From contig KQ965801.1 in the NCBI GenBank assembly GCA_001574975.1, positions 1 through 64,000 of the forward strand: a DNA stretch of 64,000 nucleotides, in the 5' to 3' direction. The translations under genes and the position numbers were made by a program. This DNA comes from Gonapodya prolifera JEL478. Taxonomy: Eukaryota; Monoblepharomycota; Monoblepharidomycetes; Monoblepharidales; Gonapodyaceae. The notes beneath the pieces were generated by a model. That model made no database searches and had not been told where the DNA came from. It saw nothing but the letters and a program-made list of their open reading frames with translations. Shown one piece after another: positions 1 through 11,108 of this stretch (positions within the stretch are counted from its first letter, which is position 1; each line of letters starts with the position of its first letter).

Positions 1-206
1 GATGGCCGTCAAAAACTGCTTCATCCGGGGCAGCGTCGTCCGCTACGTCTCTCTTCCCGGCTCAGCAGTAGACACGGTACGTCGTCGACGTGCACGGTTG
101 CGTTTTTGTATCACCAGGCTGATGATTTCCCGACCACCACACGCTACGTCGACAACAGGCGCTCCTACAGGACGCGGCGAGGCGGGAGGCGCAGCAGGGG
201 CGATAG
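1..206 (+). CDS. LSM2: LSM2, 3' end (Sm-like U6 snRNP and mRNA decay protein)
   Basis: This is the last part of LSM2, a ring subunit of the Lsm2-8 complex that binds the 3' oligo-U of U6 snRNA and of the Lsm1-7 complex in mRNA decay. The first 25 codons read AVKNCFIRGSVVRYV and continue to VDT, which is the second Sm motif of LSM2. A GT..AG intron lies at 77-158, in phase 0. The second exon (159-206) encodes ALLQDAARREAQQGR and a TAG stop, matching the usual LSM2 tail (LLQDAARKEA in animals). The ATG at position 2 is internal, because the N-terminal Sm1 half lies outside the window. The part seen is intact. The U6 gene it would serve lies about 41 kb away. Confidence 0.93.
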
Positions 207-652
207 ACCTGAGAGTTTTCGGGTCGTTGTTGATGGTCAATCGGATGGGTCTTTGGTGTGGTGCTGGCGGCGTTCTGGAGGTGGGAAGTACTCGACTTGG
301 GCGAACATTGCGCAGTCATTGTTTGACCGAGCAGCATTGTATGTATAGTGGTGATACCAAGGATGAAGGGACTATCATTTTGGGCATTTGAACGGCAAGG
401 TTCGCGGTGCGCGGTGAGCAGCCATTGCGACGAGATTCCCGATGAGTACGGTGATCTTCACGCCGTGCCCGTTGCTCGACCTCTTCTCGGTCCATATAAT
501 ACATTTTGCACTCTCTACTTTGTCCGCATCGTAAGAATTGTTTCTGCTCTCCTATATCACTTGACAAAGTTCTCCGTTTTTAATCTAAAACATCGAGTTC
601 ACTCTGACTCTGACTCCATCCCTCCGTACACTGATCCATAGCTTGAGATCGA
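207..652. other. Convergent intergenic region
   Basis: This is the 3' flank shared by LSM2 (ending at 206) and the LRR gene (ending at 653 on the other strand). I see no convincing coding exon, RNA or repeat in it. Confidence 0.5.
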
Positions 653-2960
653 TCAGTGTCCATCGTCAGATTCTATAAGCCCGAACACGAGTTGGGGGAC
701 GAACGCGAGGGATTTACGGAGCACTCGTTCGCCCACTGCAGTGATGCCCGTCTCTGCCGGCCGTAGGTGAAGAGTAGTGGTGCGAGAGGATGGGGCAGAA
801 AAACAAGGAATCAGCACAAGCGAAGGTAGAGCAGCAGTCGGAAGAGCGTGGGACGGCCTCATGGCTCACCTCGTACGTCCAAATACGCCCTTGAGGCCCT
901 TGAGGCCATCGGCAAGTGCACCGGCAACCTCATCATCGAAGTTATTTTCTTTGGGGTGGCTGAGCAGAAGAGCGAGTTGGGAGGGAGGAGCGAAGGAAAT
1001 GGTAAGGCTGGCAAGCGAGCATCAAAGTTCAAACGGTGTCAAGAAAAGGGGAAGTACATGGTAGCCACCCACGAATGAATGTCACCACCTGCAGGTTTGG
1101 AAGCCCTTTAAAGGCGTCGGCGAGCGCGAGAGCACCTTGGTTCTCGATGCTGTTGCCAGCAGGCGCCGAGTGCATGGTGAGCGGGGTCGGAGGAAAGTTT
1201 GGAGGAGCGGGGATCAATCACAAGTAAAGGTCAAGTGGTATTTGGAAAAAGGAGAAAACACAGTGGTCACGCACCACTCAAGTACAGCCCCTGCAGGCTC
1301 GTAGGCCCCTTGAGTCCTTCGGCAAGTACCCCACCCGCGTTTTGGACGTCGTTGTCTACCGGTGGCAGGTCTGAGTGAGCGAAACCAGGAAAAATTGATG
1401 CAAAAGGGATTAAGGGCAAGCAAAGGTTGAGCGACAGTAGGGCACAAGTGGGTGTGAGTGGTTACCCACTGTCCAATCCAAGTGTCTCCAGGCCTGTAAG
1501 CCCCTGGAGGCCTTCAGCAAGTGCGAGAGCACCATAACCGTCAAGGCCATTGTCTGCAACACGTAGGTTCACGGTGAGCGGGGCGGAGGAAAGCGTAGGG
1601 GAACGAGTAATCGAGGGTTAGTTAAATGTCGAGCAGCTGTGGGAAAAGGGCGGAGCACAGAGGTCACCACAATTCAAGTCCAATGTTTTTAGGTCAGTCA
1701 GCCCCTTGAGGCCGTCGGTAGGAGTGCTCGCACCCTCCTCGACAATTTCGTTCCTTGTCGGGCAAATGAATCGGAGTAAGTGCGATGGCAGTGGCCAATA
1801 AAGCATGCAGAAACGAGAAGTGAAGCAAGATGGGGTCAATTTACACTGGAAAATGGGATTGGAAAATGGGCAAGAGTGTGAGGCCACCCACCATTTAAGT
1901 ACAGCGTCTGCAGGCCTGCAAGACTCTTGAAACTGTTGGCAAGTGCGCCAAATCCCTTGTCGGTTATTTCGATGACTGCATTAGTGAGGGAGCAGAGTAA
2001 ACAGCACGGCAGGAAGGAGCGCAGCAACAAGAAATGGGGGCGAGAGGATCAGGTGAAGGAGCAGTGGGAAAGAGGGGACACGATTAAGGTCACTCACAGT
2101 TCAAAGAAATGGTTCGCAGACCAGTCAGCTCCTTTAGGGCATCAGCAAGCGCGTTAGCACTTCATCTTCAATGAGGTTTTCTGTTGAAAGAGTGCGAAGT
2201 ACGAGAGTCACGGAGGAGTTGGAAGTAGGAGGGACGCAGATGGTACAAAGAAGATGGTTGAGCAGAGGTCGATCAGCAGCAGTGAGAAAATGATAGAGTT
2301 AGAGGTAACGCACTAATTAAATTCAGGGACTGCAGGCCTGTGAGGCCCTTGACACTGTCGGAGAGCTTGAGCGCCCTCCTTACCATTCAACAGATTGTCT
2401 ATTGTGGAATTCAGAATTTTTGTTGACACACAGCGCTTCCTTCAGGGAACTCACGTCCTAAATCATGATGGGTCAGCGATGGAATTCCTTTGATCACGTC
2501 ACCAAGGGCTCGCACTCCATCACCTCCAATCGAATTGCCTGAAGGGAGCAACGGAATGGAAGAAACATTTACACACGGTGAATCAAATCCAAAAGCCTGA
2601 TTTGACGAGCTCTCACCGAACAAATTTAGGTTGACCACTTTGGCAGCTGGTACACTTCGCTGGAGAGCACCCGAGCACCTGCAGTGCCTATCATCTTTCC
2701 TGGACCACGCGTGAGGTCGTGCGTGTGTCAGCGGTACAGCAATCAGCAGTCTTATTTTTGTCCTCTCACCTAGACCAGTTAAAAAATTTGTACTTAGATC
2801 CTCAGGCTTACGAGGCACGAGCTGAGGGTCGCACCCGCCACGTCAACATTCAGGGACAATCCAACTCACCTTCAAATTTGAGATCGCCTTCGGCATAATT
2901 CACTGTCCCGATGTTGCTGGCAGAATCCACCAAATCCCCTATAAATGCAGGGCAGTCCAT
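653..2960 (-). CDS. LRR protein, RNase-inhibitor-type repeats, one repeat per exon
   Basis: Eleven leucine-rich units follow each other on the minus strand, each about 28 residues and each usually in its own exon closed by GTGAGT, GTGGGT or GTGCGT. The consensus is N-x-I-x-x-x-G-A-x-A-L-A-D-x-x-K-G-L-x-x-L-x-x-L-x-L. Clear examples lie near 2450-2541 (GNSIGGDGVRALGDVIKGIP), 1905-1995, 1664-1760, 1470-1560, 1276-1355, 1075-1165 (ENQGALALADAFKGLPNLQ) and 870-950. The last unit ends at a TGA at 653. Such repeats form curved binding surfaces. Three units (near 2640, 2350 and 2150) show a one-base frame slip inside an otherwise good repeat, so the gene is either decaying or carries sequence errors. 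The ATG at 2960 is tentative, because exon 1 does not join cleanly to exon 2. It lies directly downstream of the NLR on the same strand, but the NLR has its own stop at 3096. Confidence 0.7.
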
Positions 2961-3095
2961 AGGTTGGAGGGTAGGGGAAGGGCAAGATGTTCACACTCTC
3001 ATCAGGCATTGGCTGTACATCTTGACAACTTACTGCCATACGATGCAGTGTTTTAAAGCCTCGTCACCGGCCAAGAGCTTCAGCGAATGATTTTT

Positions 3096-5802
3096 TTAGT
3101 CACGGACACGGTAAAGCATCTTCAAGCCTTCATCCTTCCTGCCGCACGCACGATAAGCTCTGGTAAGCTGAAGCTGACACTCTAACAACTGCGTTGGGTC
3201 ACTTTTTGCCGAGTTTTTCGTCCAAATATCAACGATTTGTTCAAGCACCTGTACCGCCCGGGACGCCTGGCCTCCAGAAAGACATGCAAGAGCGAGGGCG
3301 TAGCGGGCTTCCAAAAATGAAGCAACTTTGTTTGGCGTCGTGCCACTGGGTGTTTCCCGTGCCAATCCCTTAACACATTCTTCGAGGACTGGAATTGCTT
3401 CTGTTCCTCTCCCATCTTTTATCAAGCAACGCGCAACCCGAAGGCACAGGTTATACCTCTCAGCAAGCTTTTCCGTGTCTTTGCTGCTCTCATATCCCAG
3501 TACTTTCAACGCGTGGAGAAGATAGTCCCTCCACAGAAAACGATTTCCCCATTCGTCAGTCGGAAAAATCTTCGCGATGTGCGTAATAGCTTCTGCGGTC
3601 TCTTTTGCCTAAAGATCTTTATGTGTGAGAAGCCATGTTCCGGCAGCCAAGTGCACAAGGCGATGCATGTCGAAAGGGCCTTCAGATGGATCAGATCCAC
3701 GAGCTGACAGGAAAGAGTAACCAACAAGCGCGCTGATCGCGGATTCCATGTCAAGTTCGTCGCCGCAGATGGGCAAGATGCTTCGAGCAATGGACTTTGA
3801 TTCGATGCACGCAATAAATGAAAGAAGGTCGGCCGCTTTGGGTTGGTTCTTCTGGATCTGCTCAAAGAATACCATCCACGTTGTCGCCACTGCGTGTTTC
3901 GATCCTCCGTACCGTGTCTCATCGCGGAAGCCCTCACTGAGAAGCTTTGTCATGCTCTTTTCTGTACTGCTGAGCATTTTCAGATACTTTGCGATAGTTA
4001 TCGTTTTGTTGATATTAAGATAAGCTGCTGCTTGATTGATCGCCAACTGGTGATATGCCAGTTCTTTCAGGAGATCCAGTGTCGCAGAGGTATCTGTGCT
4101 GGCAAGCTCTTTACGGATCAAAGAACTTTGGGACAAGTCTGATGCGCCCTGTGCGTCCATCTCTTGAAGATCAAAGACATCGTTTTCGGCAAGCTCGACT
4201 GCCACCTGTTGAAAGCGTGTCGTAAACAACGTCCGACCATTTTCACTCTGCGGAAGAACAGTTGTGATGTCAGTCATGCAGTCCATATCATCGGCGCTGT
4301 CCACGATTAAAAACCAAGCGCCAATCTTCCCGCCGCTCAAATGGTGCTGGACGATTGTTTTGACATCTTCTTTTTGTCCGTCAGTCGGAGCAATGCCCAA
4401 TACTTCTGCTACTTTCCCGCACGCTTGTTCAAACGTTGCTTTGCTGACTGCAGGCAACCAGAAGATGGAGTATTCTGGGTGCGCCTCCTTCACTCGATGC
4501 GCAAGCTCCAGGGCGATTTGCGTCTTTCCCATCCCCCCAAGACCAACAACGGCAAGTTTGCTGCATTTGTTCCCCACAAACAGCGCGTCCGCCAAATCCT
4601 TCAGCAATTTGATACGACCAACGAAATGCGTGTTCCTCAAAACGGAATGTAGAACTTTGGCACCGGTTTCAGAGTTTGATGCTGCATATTCAACGATCAT
4701 CTGTTATCCATTTCGCCATGCCTGATAGTACAATGCAACAATAGAGCTACCCACATGTCGCTTCATGCACTGTCGCTTCATGCAGTGTGCGCTCCTTCGC
4801 CACGTCCGTCGGCGGAATCACCGACAACAGCTCTTTTGCATACGCCGTGGCCACCGCTGCAGCGCAATTCTGTCACTTTTTGTTATTGCGTGAGTCGGAG
4901 TAGTCGCAGATACCACGAATAACGAGACACGGGAAGCTGTTCATCAAGGCCTGCTGCTTCCATCTCAAAGCACAGCACGCCGTCGAACTCTTCGCTGATG
5001 TCGTCCCTTTCCGCGCCGTTCCTCATAACTTGGTTGCCAGATGCGATGGTACCGCAGTGAACGACGGGCGCATTTCCTGACCAGAGATCACGGTCCACTT
5101 GTTTGTCCACACCGCAAGACTTGCAGGTGGGTCCGCCGGTGTGGTTGTACGTGGCTTCAAACACGACGTCGGACCCGCAGAAGCACGTGTGGAATTTTCA
5201 AGCTCGTTGAATTTCGAAATATGGTCGGCCAAATGGCTCTTTTTCCGAAGCAGATTCGCTTTTAGTTTGCTCAAGGCGTTGAGCAGGATTTGCGGTGGAG
5301 CGTTGAGGAACCCCGTTCGCTCAAACCCACTTGGTGTTGCCTTGCCGAAGTCGTACTGAACCACGCCGCCATGTCCGTGGTCTGGCTGACTGACCACAAT
5401 ATCTCCCAATGGAATATCCGCCTCTTCGCTCGGCACTCCGCCTCCAATGCCGACCATGAGACCAAAACGAAGCGATCTGAATTTCATCTTCATTTTGGTG
5501 GCGACTCTGGCTGCCGAGTTGGTTCCCATGATGCATGTGGGGAGGCACGCAATTATGACGTTGTGCTCCCCCATCTGCCCGAACGTGTAACGTTATCGTC
5601 GCCGTCCTCCTCCGACGGTAATGGCTCGTGCTCTTCGTCGAGCAATACTTGGGCGGCGGTCAGCTCCTTGTCGAGTGCACATATCCATCCGACAGTGTAG
5701 TCGCTCTCGTCGCGCGACACGGAGCCTGGAAACAACAGCGATCGGTGAATGGAATTTGCGAGGTCAGCGATAGGACTCACCCCGTGCATCTCCAGCTGCC
5801 AT
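3096..5802 (-). pseudogene. NLR-like PNP-NB-ARC-TPR protein, decayed
   Basis: This is a fungal STAND/NLR protein. Exon 1 (5781-5802, MAAGDAR) is followed by an intron at 5726-5780 and then the nucleoside phosphorylase domain, beginning YTVGWICALDKELTAAQ and containing MVGIGGGVPS and FEATYNHTGG. An intron just upstream of 4700 leads to NB-ARC (4700-3609). It has the P-loop VVGLGGMGKTQIALELA, a Walker B-like WFLIVDSADD, the sensor GRTLFTTR and an MHD-like MHRLVHLAA. A TPR-like tail follows (3606-3096). In fungi such proteins act in non-self recognition and cell death. At least five defects are visible: one-base slips near 5587, 5175 and 4950, a TGA near 4890 and a TAG at 3609 between NB-ARC and TPR. 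Reading resumes in homologous frame after each. I therefore call it a pseudogene, with sequence error as the alternative. Confidence 0.85.
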
Positions 5803-6981
5803 CGTCTGTTGATTTTGGGGGGCGGATCCTGAGGCTGGCAACAGTTCCAGTTTGGGAGGGGATGCCAATACATATATGGCCACCCTAAGATTTGATCCGC
5901 CGAGCGATTTGGTCGACTATGCATCACGTATTGAGGAAGAGGATTTCCAATCGACGTTCGCTTGCATCTCAGTGAACGCAACCGTTATCGCCCTTCGAAG
6001 AGTCTCCTTCTCCAACAATTTGGGGTGCGTCCTGTGAACGTCCCTTGAATAAAAATATATTGCGTTGCAGACAAGAGTCCCATTATGTAGACAATACCAC
6101 GAAATTAATATCGCTCATGTATTGGACCTGTCTTGGACATGACTTTAAATTTTGTTGCTTTGTGTTCTGGTCCGCCACTCCACTGCACAAGAACACGCTC
6201 ACGAACGTCGCGGAGATCCAGTCTGCGCTGACGCGTCGGCGTTGGCGTTGGTCCAGTCCGGCTGGTCAGCTGCGCGTGCATAGGTTTGTGGTGTGAATGT
6301 GTTTCTGTGTGTGACCTTTCCCGAAGTCTTCACACTGTTATCCTCACCAACAACTCACAGACGTCGCGACCACCTCCCACTCCCTTCTCAGGCTCGCTGA
6401 ATCCTCAATTCTCAGTCAGGACGCCGATTTGGGGCCCGCGGTCCACGTCCACGTCCACGTCGCGGTTGGGTTCGTGTGTCGCATGTGGGGATACGCTTTG
6501 CGTAGAGATGCGGTCTCTGCCACTCGCCACTGCGACGGAGGACGCGTGGCGCTCTCGACCATGATCTCGGCGACGGGAGGCCGGAGGCCGGAGGCAGGAG
6601 AAGCGGCCGGAGAGAGGAGTGCGGTGAACCATTTGGTGACGAGGGCTTGTATCCGCGAAAGTGTTGTGTGATGCGCAACACACGACACTCGACAGCACAG
6701 TCCAAATGCAAGACTATCACACGGATTAACTCGGGACCGTGGAAAATATGACAAATCTTACCGTCTTGAGCACTCAAGGTCGACGAGGCTCATCGCTCAG
6801 CTTGGTTCCCAGCGGGCCGCGGTCAAGCCGTGGCAGAACTCGCAAGTCGGAACCTGCGTCAGCTCGAAGAACAGGACGGAGAGGTGCGCATGAGTTGTAC
6901 GCTGTAGCGTTGGCGCAGTGATTCCAGGACAGGACCGTGGAGTGAGTTCTGCAAAGACCCGTAATAAGCAGTATACGGCGC
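5803..6981. other. Intergenic, no recognisable gene
   Basis: This region lies upstream of the NLR gene and downstream of a weak minus-strand gene remnant. The open frames here overlap on both strands and show no motif, signal peptide or intron pattern that I can support. I see nothing definite. Confidence 0.4.
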
Positions 6982-7668
6982 TCAGGCGGCGGACGCGTCA
7001 AGGAGCAACTTGTTTTGAAGAACAAATACAAGTTGCTCTCCATCACCCAGAAACCATTCTGGCAAGACGTTCGTGAGCACATCGACCCTCGCTGCTCCAG
7101 GGAATGAGGAACAGGAGCGGTGCGATGGAGGACAGTGTGTCAGCCGATGGCCTTCGTGTGCGGCATGCAGTACAGCCTGCTCTGTCAGGACCATATCTTC
7201 TCCAAGCGCTTCCAAGTGGCGAGAATTCGCTGCGGTATATTTCACTCGGATTGCGGCCTTCTCGGCGACTTTTTTCGACTGCGATGATACCATTTCGTCC
7301 TCTGACGGCGTGGAACCAAAGATGCTTTCGGAGACAACTGTCTTGTCTCGCTCGCGTTACGAATCCGGGAGAGAGCTGAGCGACGTCGCTGTGTCCTCCT
7401 GTTTCCACAACGTCCGTGTCCGTTTCTTCGGCTGTTTGGTGTCCAGAGCCCGCAGGTGGTAGACTTTGTTGGCTTGGTGTGTGCAGATTGTGTCGCGAGG
7501 CGGACATAACGGATTCAACATCGCGACAGGGCGACAATGCGCCAGCGCTCGGGATGCGCGATCTTCCAAGCACCATCTCGCTGTCCCAGAGTTGAATGCG
7601 TCCGGCTTTTCCATGTCGGAAGGAGGGGGAGGCAAAGGAGCGCAGGCACGGCAGGGTGACACACGCAA
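6982..7668 (-). other. Unrecognised minus-strand coding remnant
   Basis: Two stretches in the same minus-strand frame look coding. One (7668-7360) contains KQPKKRTRTLWKQEDTATSL. The other (7293-6982) contains KKVAEKAAIRVKYTAANSRH and ends LQNKLLLDASAA. They are separated by one TAA near 7358 and could be exons or a broken gene. I recognise no domain. The ankyrin-kinase gene follows upstream on the same strand. This may be a piece of a neighbouring gene or a chance frame. Confidence 0.25.
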
Positions 7669-7937
7669 TGCCCGAGGACGTTCGTCTGCTCCGTCCTCAG
7701 AATGTCTCGCAGTGAGGCCAGCACGTTTTCATTTCCACGGGATGGACTTGCGAGCTTGGGTTTGCGAGAAAGTCGTTGCGGCTAATCAAGAATTGGCGGC
7801 GGTCCCACCACTGCGAAATCCAAGACCAAACAACGCGGTCTCCTTAGCTTTGATAGTATTCGCTTCAGAATGGTTCCTCTCACTCACATATACACTGTAG
7901 GCTGTAACTACACTCGAATCAAAAGAGTTACTCATAC

Positions 7938-9708
7938 TCATGAAAGTCCCGAGAGCGCATTCACAACATCGCTCATAGTCGGCCGGCTTGCCGCGTGCGT
8001 CGCCCAGCACTTCTGGACGAGCTCTTGCAGTTGTCTTGGTGCGCGGAGGATCGCATCAAGGTCGGGCCGGTAGTCGTTAAAGGTGATGGCCGTGAAGAGG
8101 TCTTGCTCAGATTGGGAGGTGGTTGCGTGTGGTGCCGTCAGGGTCCACGTCTGTGCATGAATGCGCCACCGAAGTGGGTTGGGAGTGGGAAGCATGAAGA
8201 TGATAATGAACTTGAGACGTCTTTCGAACACGTACCTTCCACGCAGCGATGCCGAACGCATACACGTCATCTTCCTTGCTCGCGTCGCCACCCAGCAGCC
8301 GTTCAGTCGACATGTACTTTGGCGTCCCCGGCCTTCCCTTCTTGGCCAGAACGCCTGCAGATCCTTCTGCCGGCGTCTTGCAGAAGCCGAAATCTGTGAT
8401 CAGAGCCTCCCCGCCTGCACCGACAAGAAAGTTTCAGGCTTGACGTCGGAGTGGACCAGGTCGGTGTTGTGCAGGTGCAGGAGACCCAGGGACATGTCGT
8501 ACAGCTACGTGCAGTACGTAGGTGGTAAACAATGGAGTGAGAGTCGATCAAGGCATCGAAGGTACTGCACCAGCTGAATTCGGCTGGTTGTTGGTTTCTT
8601 TGTAAGTATTCCGAAACGTTACCATTGCGCATGAGTTGCGACATCATGAACGGTGGGGAGTGCTCAAGGCAAACTCCAAGAAGGGGAAGAACGTTGGGGT
8701 GGCGGAGTTTAAACCACGTTTCAACCTCGCGAGGAATTCGGCCTGTGCAAGGTGCAAAAATGGGCAGATGGGGAGATGTATGACGTTCAGTCTTGATGTT
8801 GCGCATGCACAGTAGTGTGCAGAAGGATGCTTACGTGTTGAACATCCGTCTCGTCCGCCCTGATGACCTTGACAGCAACGGGCACATACCCTTGCCACAC
8901 TCCACGGTACACCCACACCCACCGCCGCCAAGTTTATCCCCAATCACGACCTCCGACGCTTTGATTATCCACTCGCTCCGCACCTCACCGAATATCGTCC
9001 ACTGCGCGGCCAATTTGGGCGAAGCGTTAATGTGAGCGGTCAGGAGTTCCAAAAACTCTGGACGAGAAGGGCCGGGAACTCCAGTGATCTTCTCTCCGTC
9101 CCTCAAGTCGCGCGCCTTTTCAAGCACATCTCCCGTGATGTACGCGCCGTACTTGATGAGTACGCGCACGACGTCGATGGACGGGACGACCGCGTGCATG
9201 TCGCGCACGTCGTCCCATCCACCGGGGTTTTCAAACGTCAAGGTCGCGCCAGGCTTGTTGAAAAGAGACCGGTTTTCGAGTGCGAAGGAGAGGAGGGAAG
9301 GGAACGACCATGTGCTTCGTTGAAGCCACTGCTCCCAATCCCAGTGCGCCTGTTTCCAAGTGAAGTGCCAATCGGAAAGTTTCCATTCGAGAGGAGGATT
9401 GATCGCCTTTTCCACTGTTTTGGGGTCTCCTGGAAGGCCGGAGTTCAAAAAAATGCATCGAATTCTATCGAATGAATTGCAAGAACAAGTTCACCGTTGT
9501 CGAGGAGACATTCCAGGATGTCCGCGTTTCCGTTTCGCACCGCCAAGAAGACAGGGCTATCCGAGTGCTCGACCTCTTCGAATGTGTCACCATCGATCGT
9601 GACTCGCAACGTCAGGTGCTTTCGTGCCGCGAACGGATTCGCGCCATTGGCCAGCGCCGTCCTGACTGCATCCACGCTTCTCGCCTCGATGAGCTGTCTG
9701 TCTGCCAC
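7938..9708 (-). CDS. Ankyrin-repeat plus tyrosine-kinase-like (TKL) protein kinase
   Basis: The first exon starts MADRQLIEARSVDAV and carries an ankyrin unit (SPVFLAVRNGNADILECLLD). The next region (9448-8850) holds more ankyrin-like sequence (DVVRVLIKYGAYITGDVLEK) and then the start of a kinase domain (VVIGDKLGGGGCG, then PVAVKVI). Further exons give the aC/b4 region (REVETWFKLRHPNVLPLLGV), the catalytic loop HSDVKPE (Asp kept, Arg of HRD replaced by Ser), the DFG segment ITDFGF and an activation segment ending PGTPKYMSTERL. The C-lobe is DVYAFGIAAWKV and CWATHAASRPTMSDVVNAL, then TGA. This layout is typical of TKL kinases. A one-base slip sits in the glycine loop near 8915, so the copy may be broken or misread. 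The missing HRD arginine suggests weak dependence on activation-loop phosphorylation. Confidence 0.78.
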
Positions 9709-9975
9709 CGTGAGTTGTGTGCAAAACCTATCTTTTTATTCGGAGGCCCCACCTTTGTTTGCGTCATTCATGTCAGACTGTGAACTGTCAACGCCGGAGG
9801 CCCCCACCTCCTTCCCCTTTGTACATCGCTCTACGAATGCTGGCGGCGACGAAGGATACGAACCTACCTCGCCCAGTCAACGGGACCGCTCGCCCGTCTC
9901 AGGGGAGCTGCCGGGGAGTCAAAATGGATTCCCTGTTGTTCAACAATGGGCTGCGACGGAGAAGGCAGAACTACA

Positions 9976-10880
9976 TCACTGTTTTTCCCATCGATCAGGA
10001 TACTTCTTCTCCACAGTATTTACATTGACACAATCATTGAGTTTCTGAAGGCAATCAACCTTCATACGTCTCTCCAGTCCATTTCGATCACCAAGAATCT
10101 TAAGATATGTCAAAGCTTGCAGCTTTCCAATATTCTGGTAAAGATGCAGTCGCAAAGGTTCACTCCCATGAGTTCGCAAAATGACCAGTTTAGTAAGGAG
10201 GTCTTGCCGTGACAAATTGTCCAAAACGAGAGAGCCCCCAACTCCTCATAAGTCCAGACTGATCAACCTTTGAGTACGGCCGAGGATGCTGTCAATTAAG
10301 TGTTCTTCCGACTCGGAACGCACATTTACAAGTAGCAGTGAACGCAGGATCTCAGGTCAAGATATCGCAGCGATAGCAGTAACCACCTCCAAATCATCCG
10401 AGAACAGTCCTCTGAAGTTTTGGACTGTGCCGCCCACCATCGAAAGAAAGCGGGTGATCTGGAAGAAATGGTTTTTGCACTGCGTCGGAATCCATCCAAA
10501 GTGGATGCTCAACGGTCGGACCAACGTCTTGGTGCGATCGCTCAGAGCTTCGTAATGTCGAATAGCCTGTGGGATGGCCTCCCTACATTCCACAACGCTG
10601 AAATGTCCACTGTTTTCCAGATTTCTGTCGTGACTGGCGCGAACCACGCCTTGCTGGAGAGAAGTAGTAGCAGATTCATCCTGGATGTGTGCTAAACACA
10701 TAAAAGAGAATTGAAAGCTCACCAGACAAGACAATACCGTCCAGGGTTCTCCAGAGGCAGGTCCAGAAACGACATGATCCTCTGCAATATTTCCGGAACT
10801 GAAAAGCATCGCTGGGCGGAAGAGCGGGGTAGAGGCGCGAATGGAGACGATACGACAGTGTCGTTGTCGGCTGGTATCAT
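9976..10880 (-). pseudogene. F-box protein with LRR-like tail, broken
   Basis: The ATG at 10880 opens MIPADNDTVV and an F-box (FSVPEILQRIMSFLDL...GRYCLV). A 60-base intron ends at CTCCAG, and the next exon continues CKAWFAPVTTEIWKTVD, as in many fungal F-box proteins. F-box proteins bind Skp1 and present substrates to SCF ubiquitin ligases. Downstream pieces keep homologous-looking text in changing frames: LSDRTKTLVRPLSIHFGW, LSLRYLDLRS, EEHLIDSILGRTQRLISLDL and a final stretch ending EKKYPDRWEKQ. Several slips and stops separate them, so I call it a pseudogene. It sits between the ankyrin-kinase gene and another ankyrin gene, all on the minus strand. Confidence 0.65.
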
Positions 10881-11108
10881 TCGACGTACAGTGCTTTGAT
10901 TCGAAAGAGGAGTTGGTTTGAGTGACCAAAGCAACGTCACTGCAGCAATTGAGAAAGTTCCATTGATGGTATTGATTTGTCCGCTTTACACGTGTTCCAC
11001 TTTCACACAAAGCACGGTCTATACATATTGCATGAGGAGGTCCGACGCGGAACTGGGTGACAATGTCGCAAGTACCATTCACGCCGCCAAAAACAACTCC
11101 TCGCCGGT

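Noticed and set aside
2-391. A 129-codon frame at the left edge taken as a whole gene
   Set aside because: Only its first 25 codons are real LSM2 coding sequence. The rest reads through the intron at 77-158 in the wrong frame.
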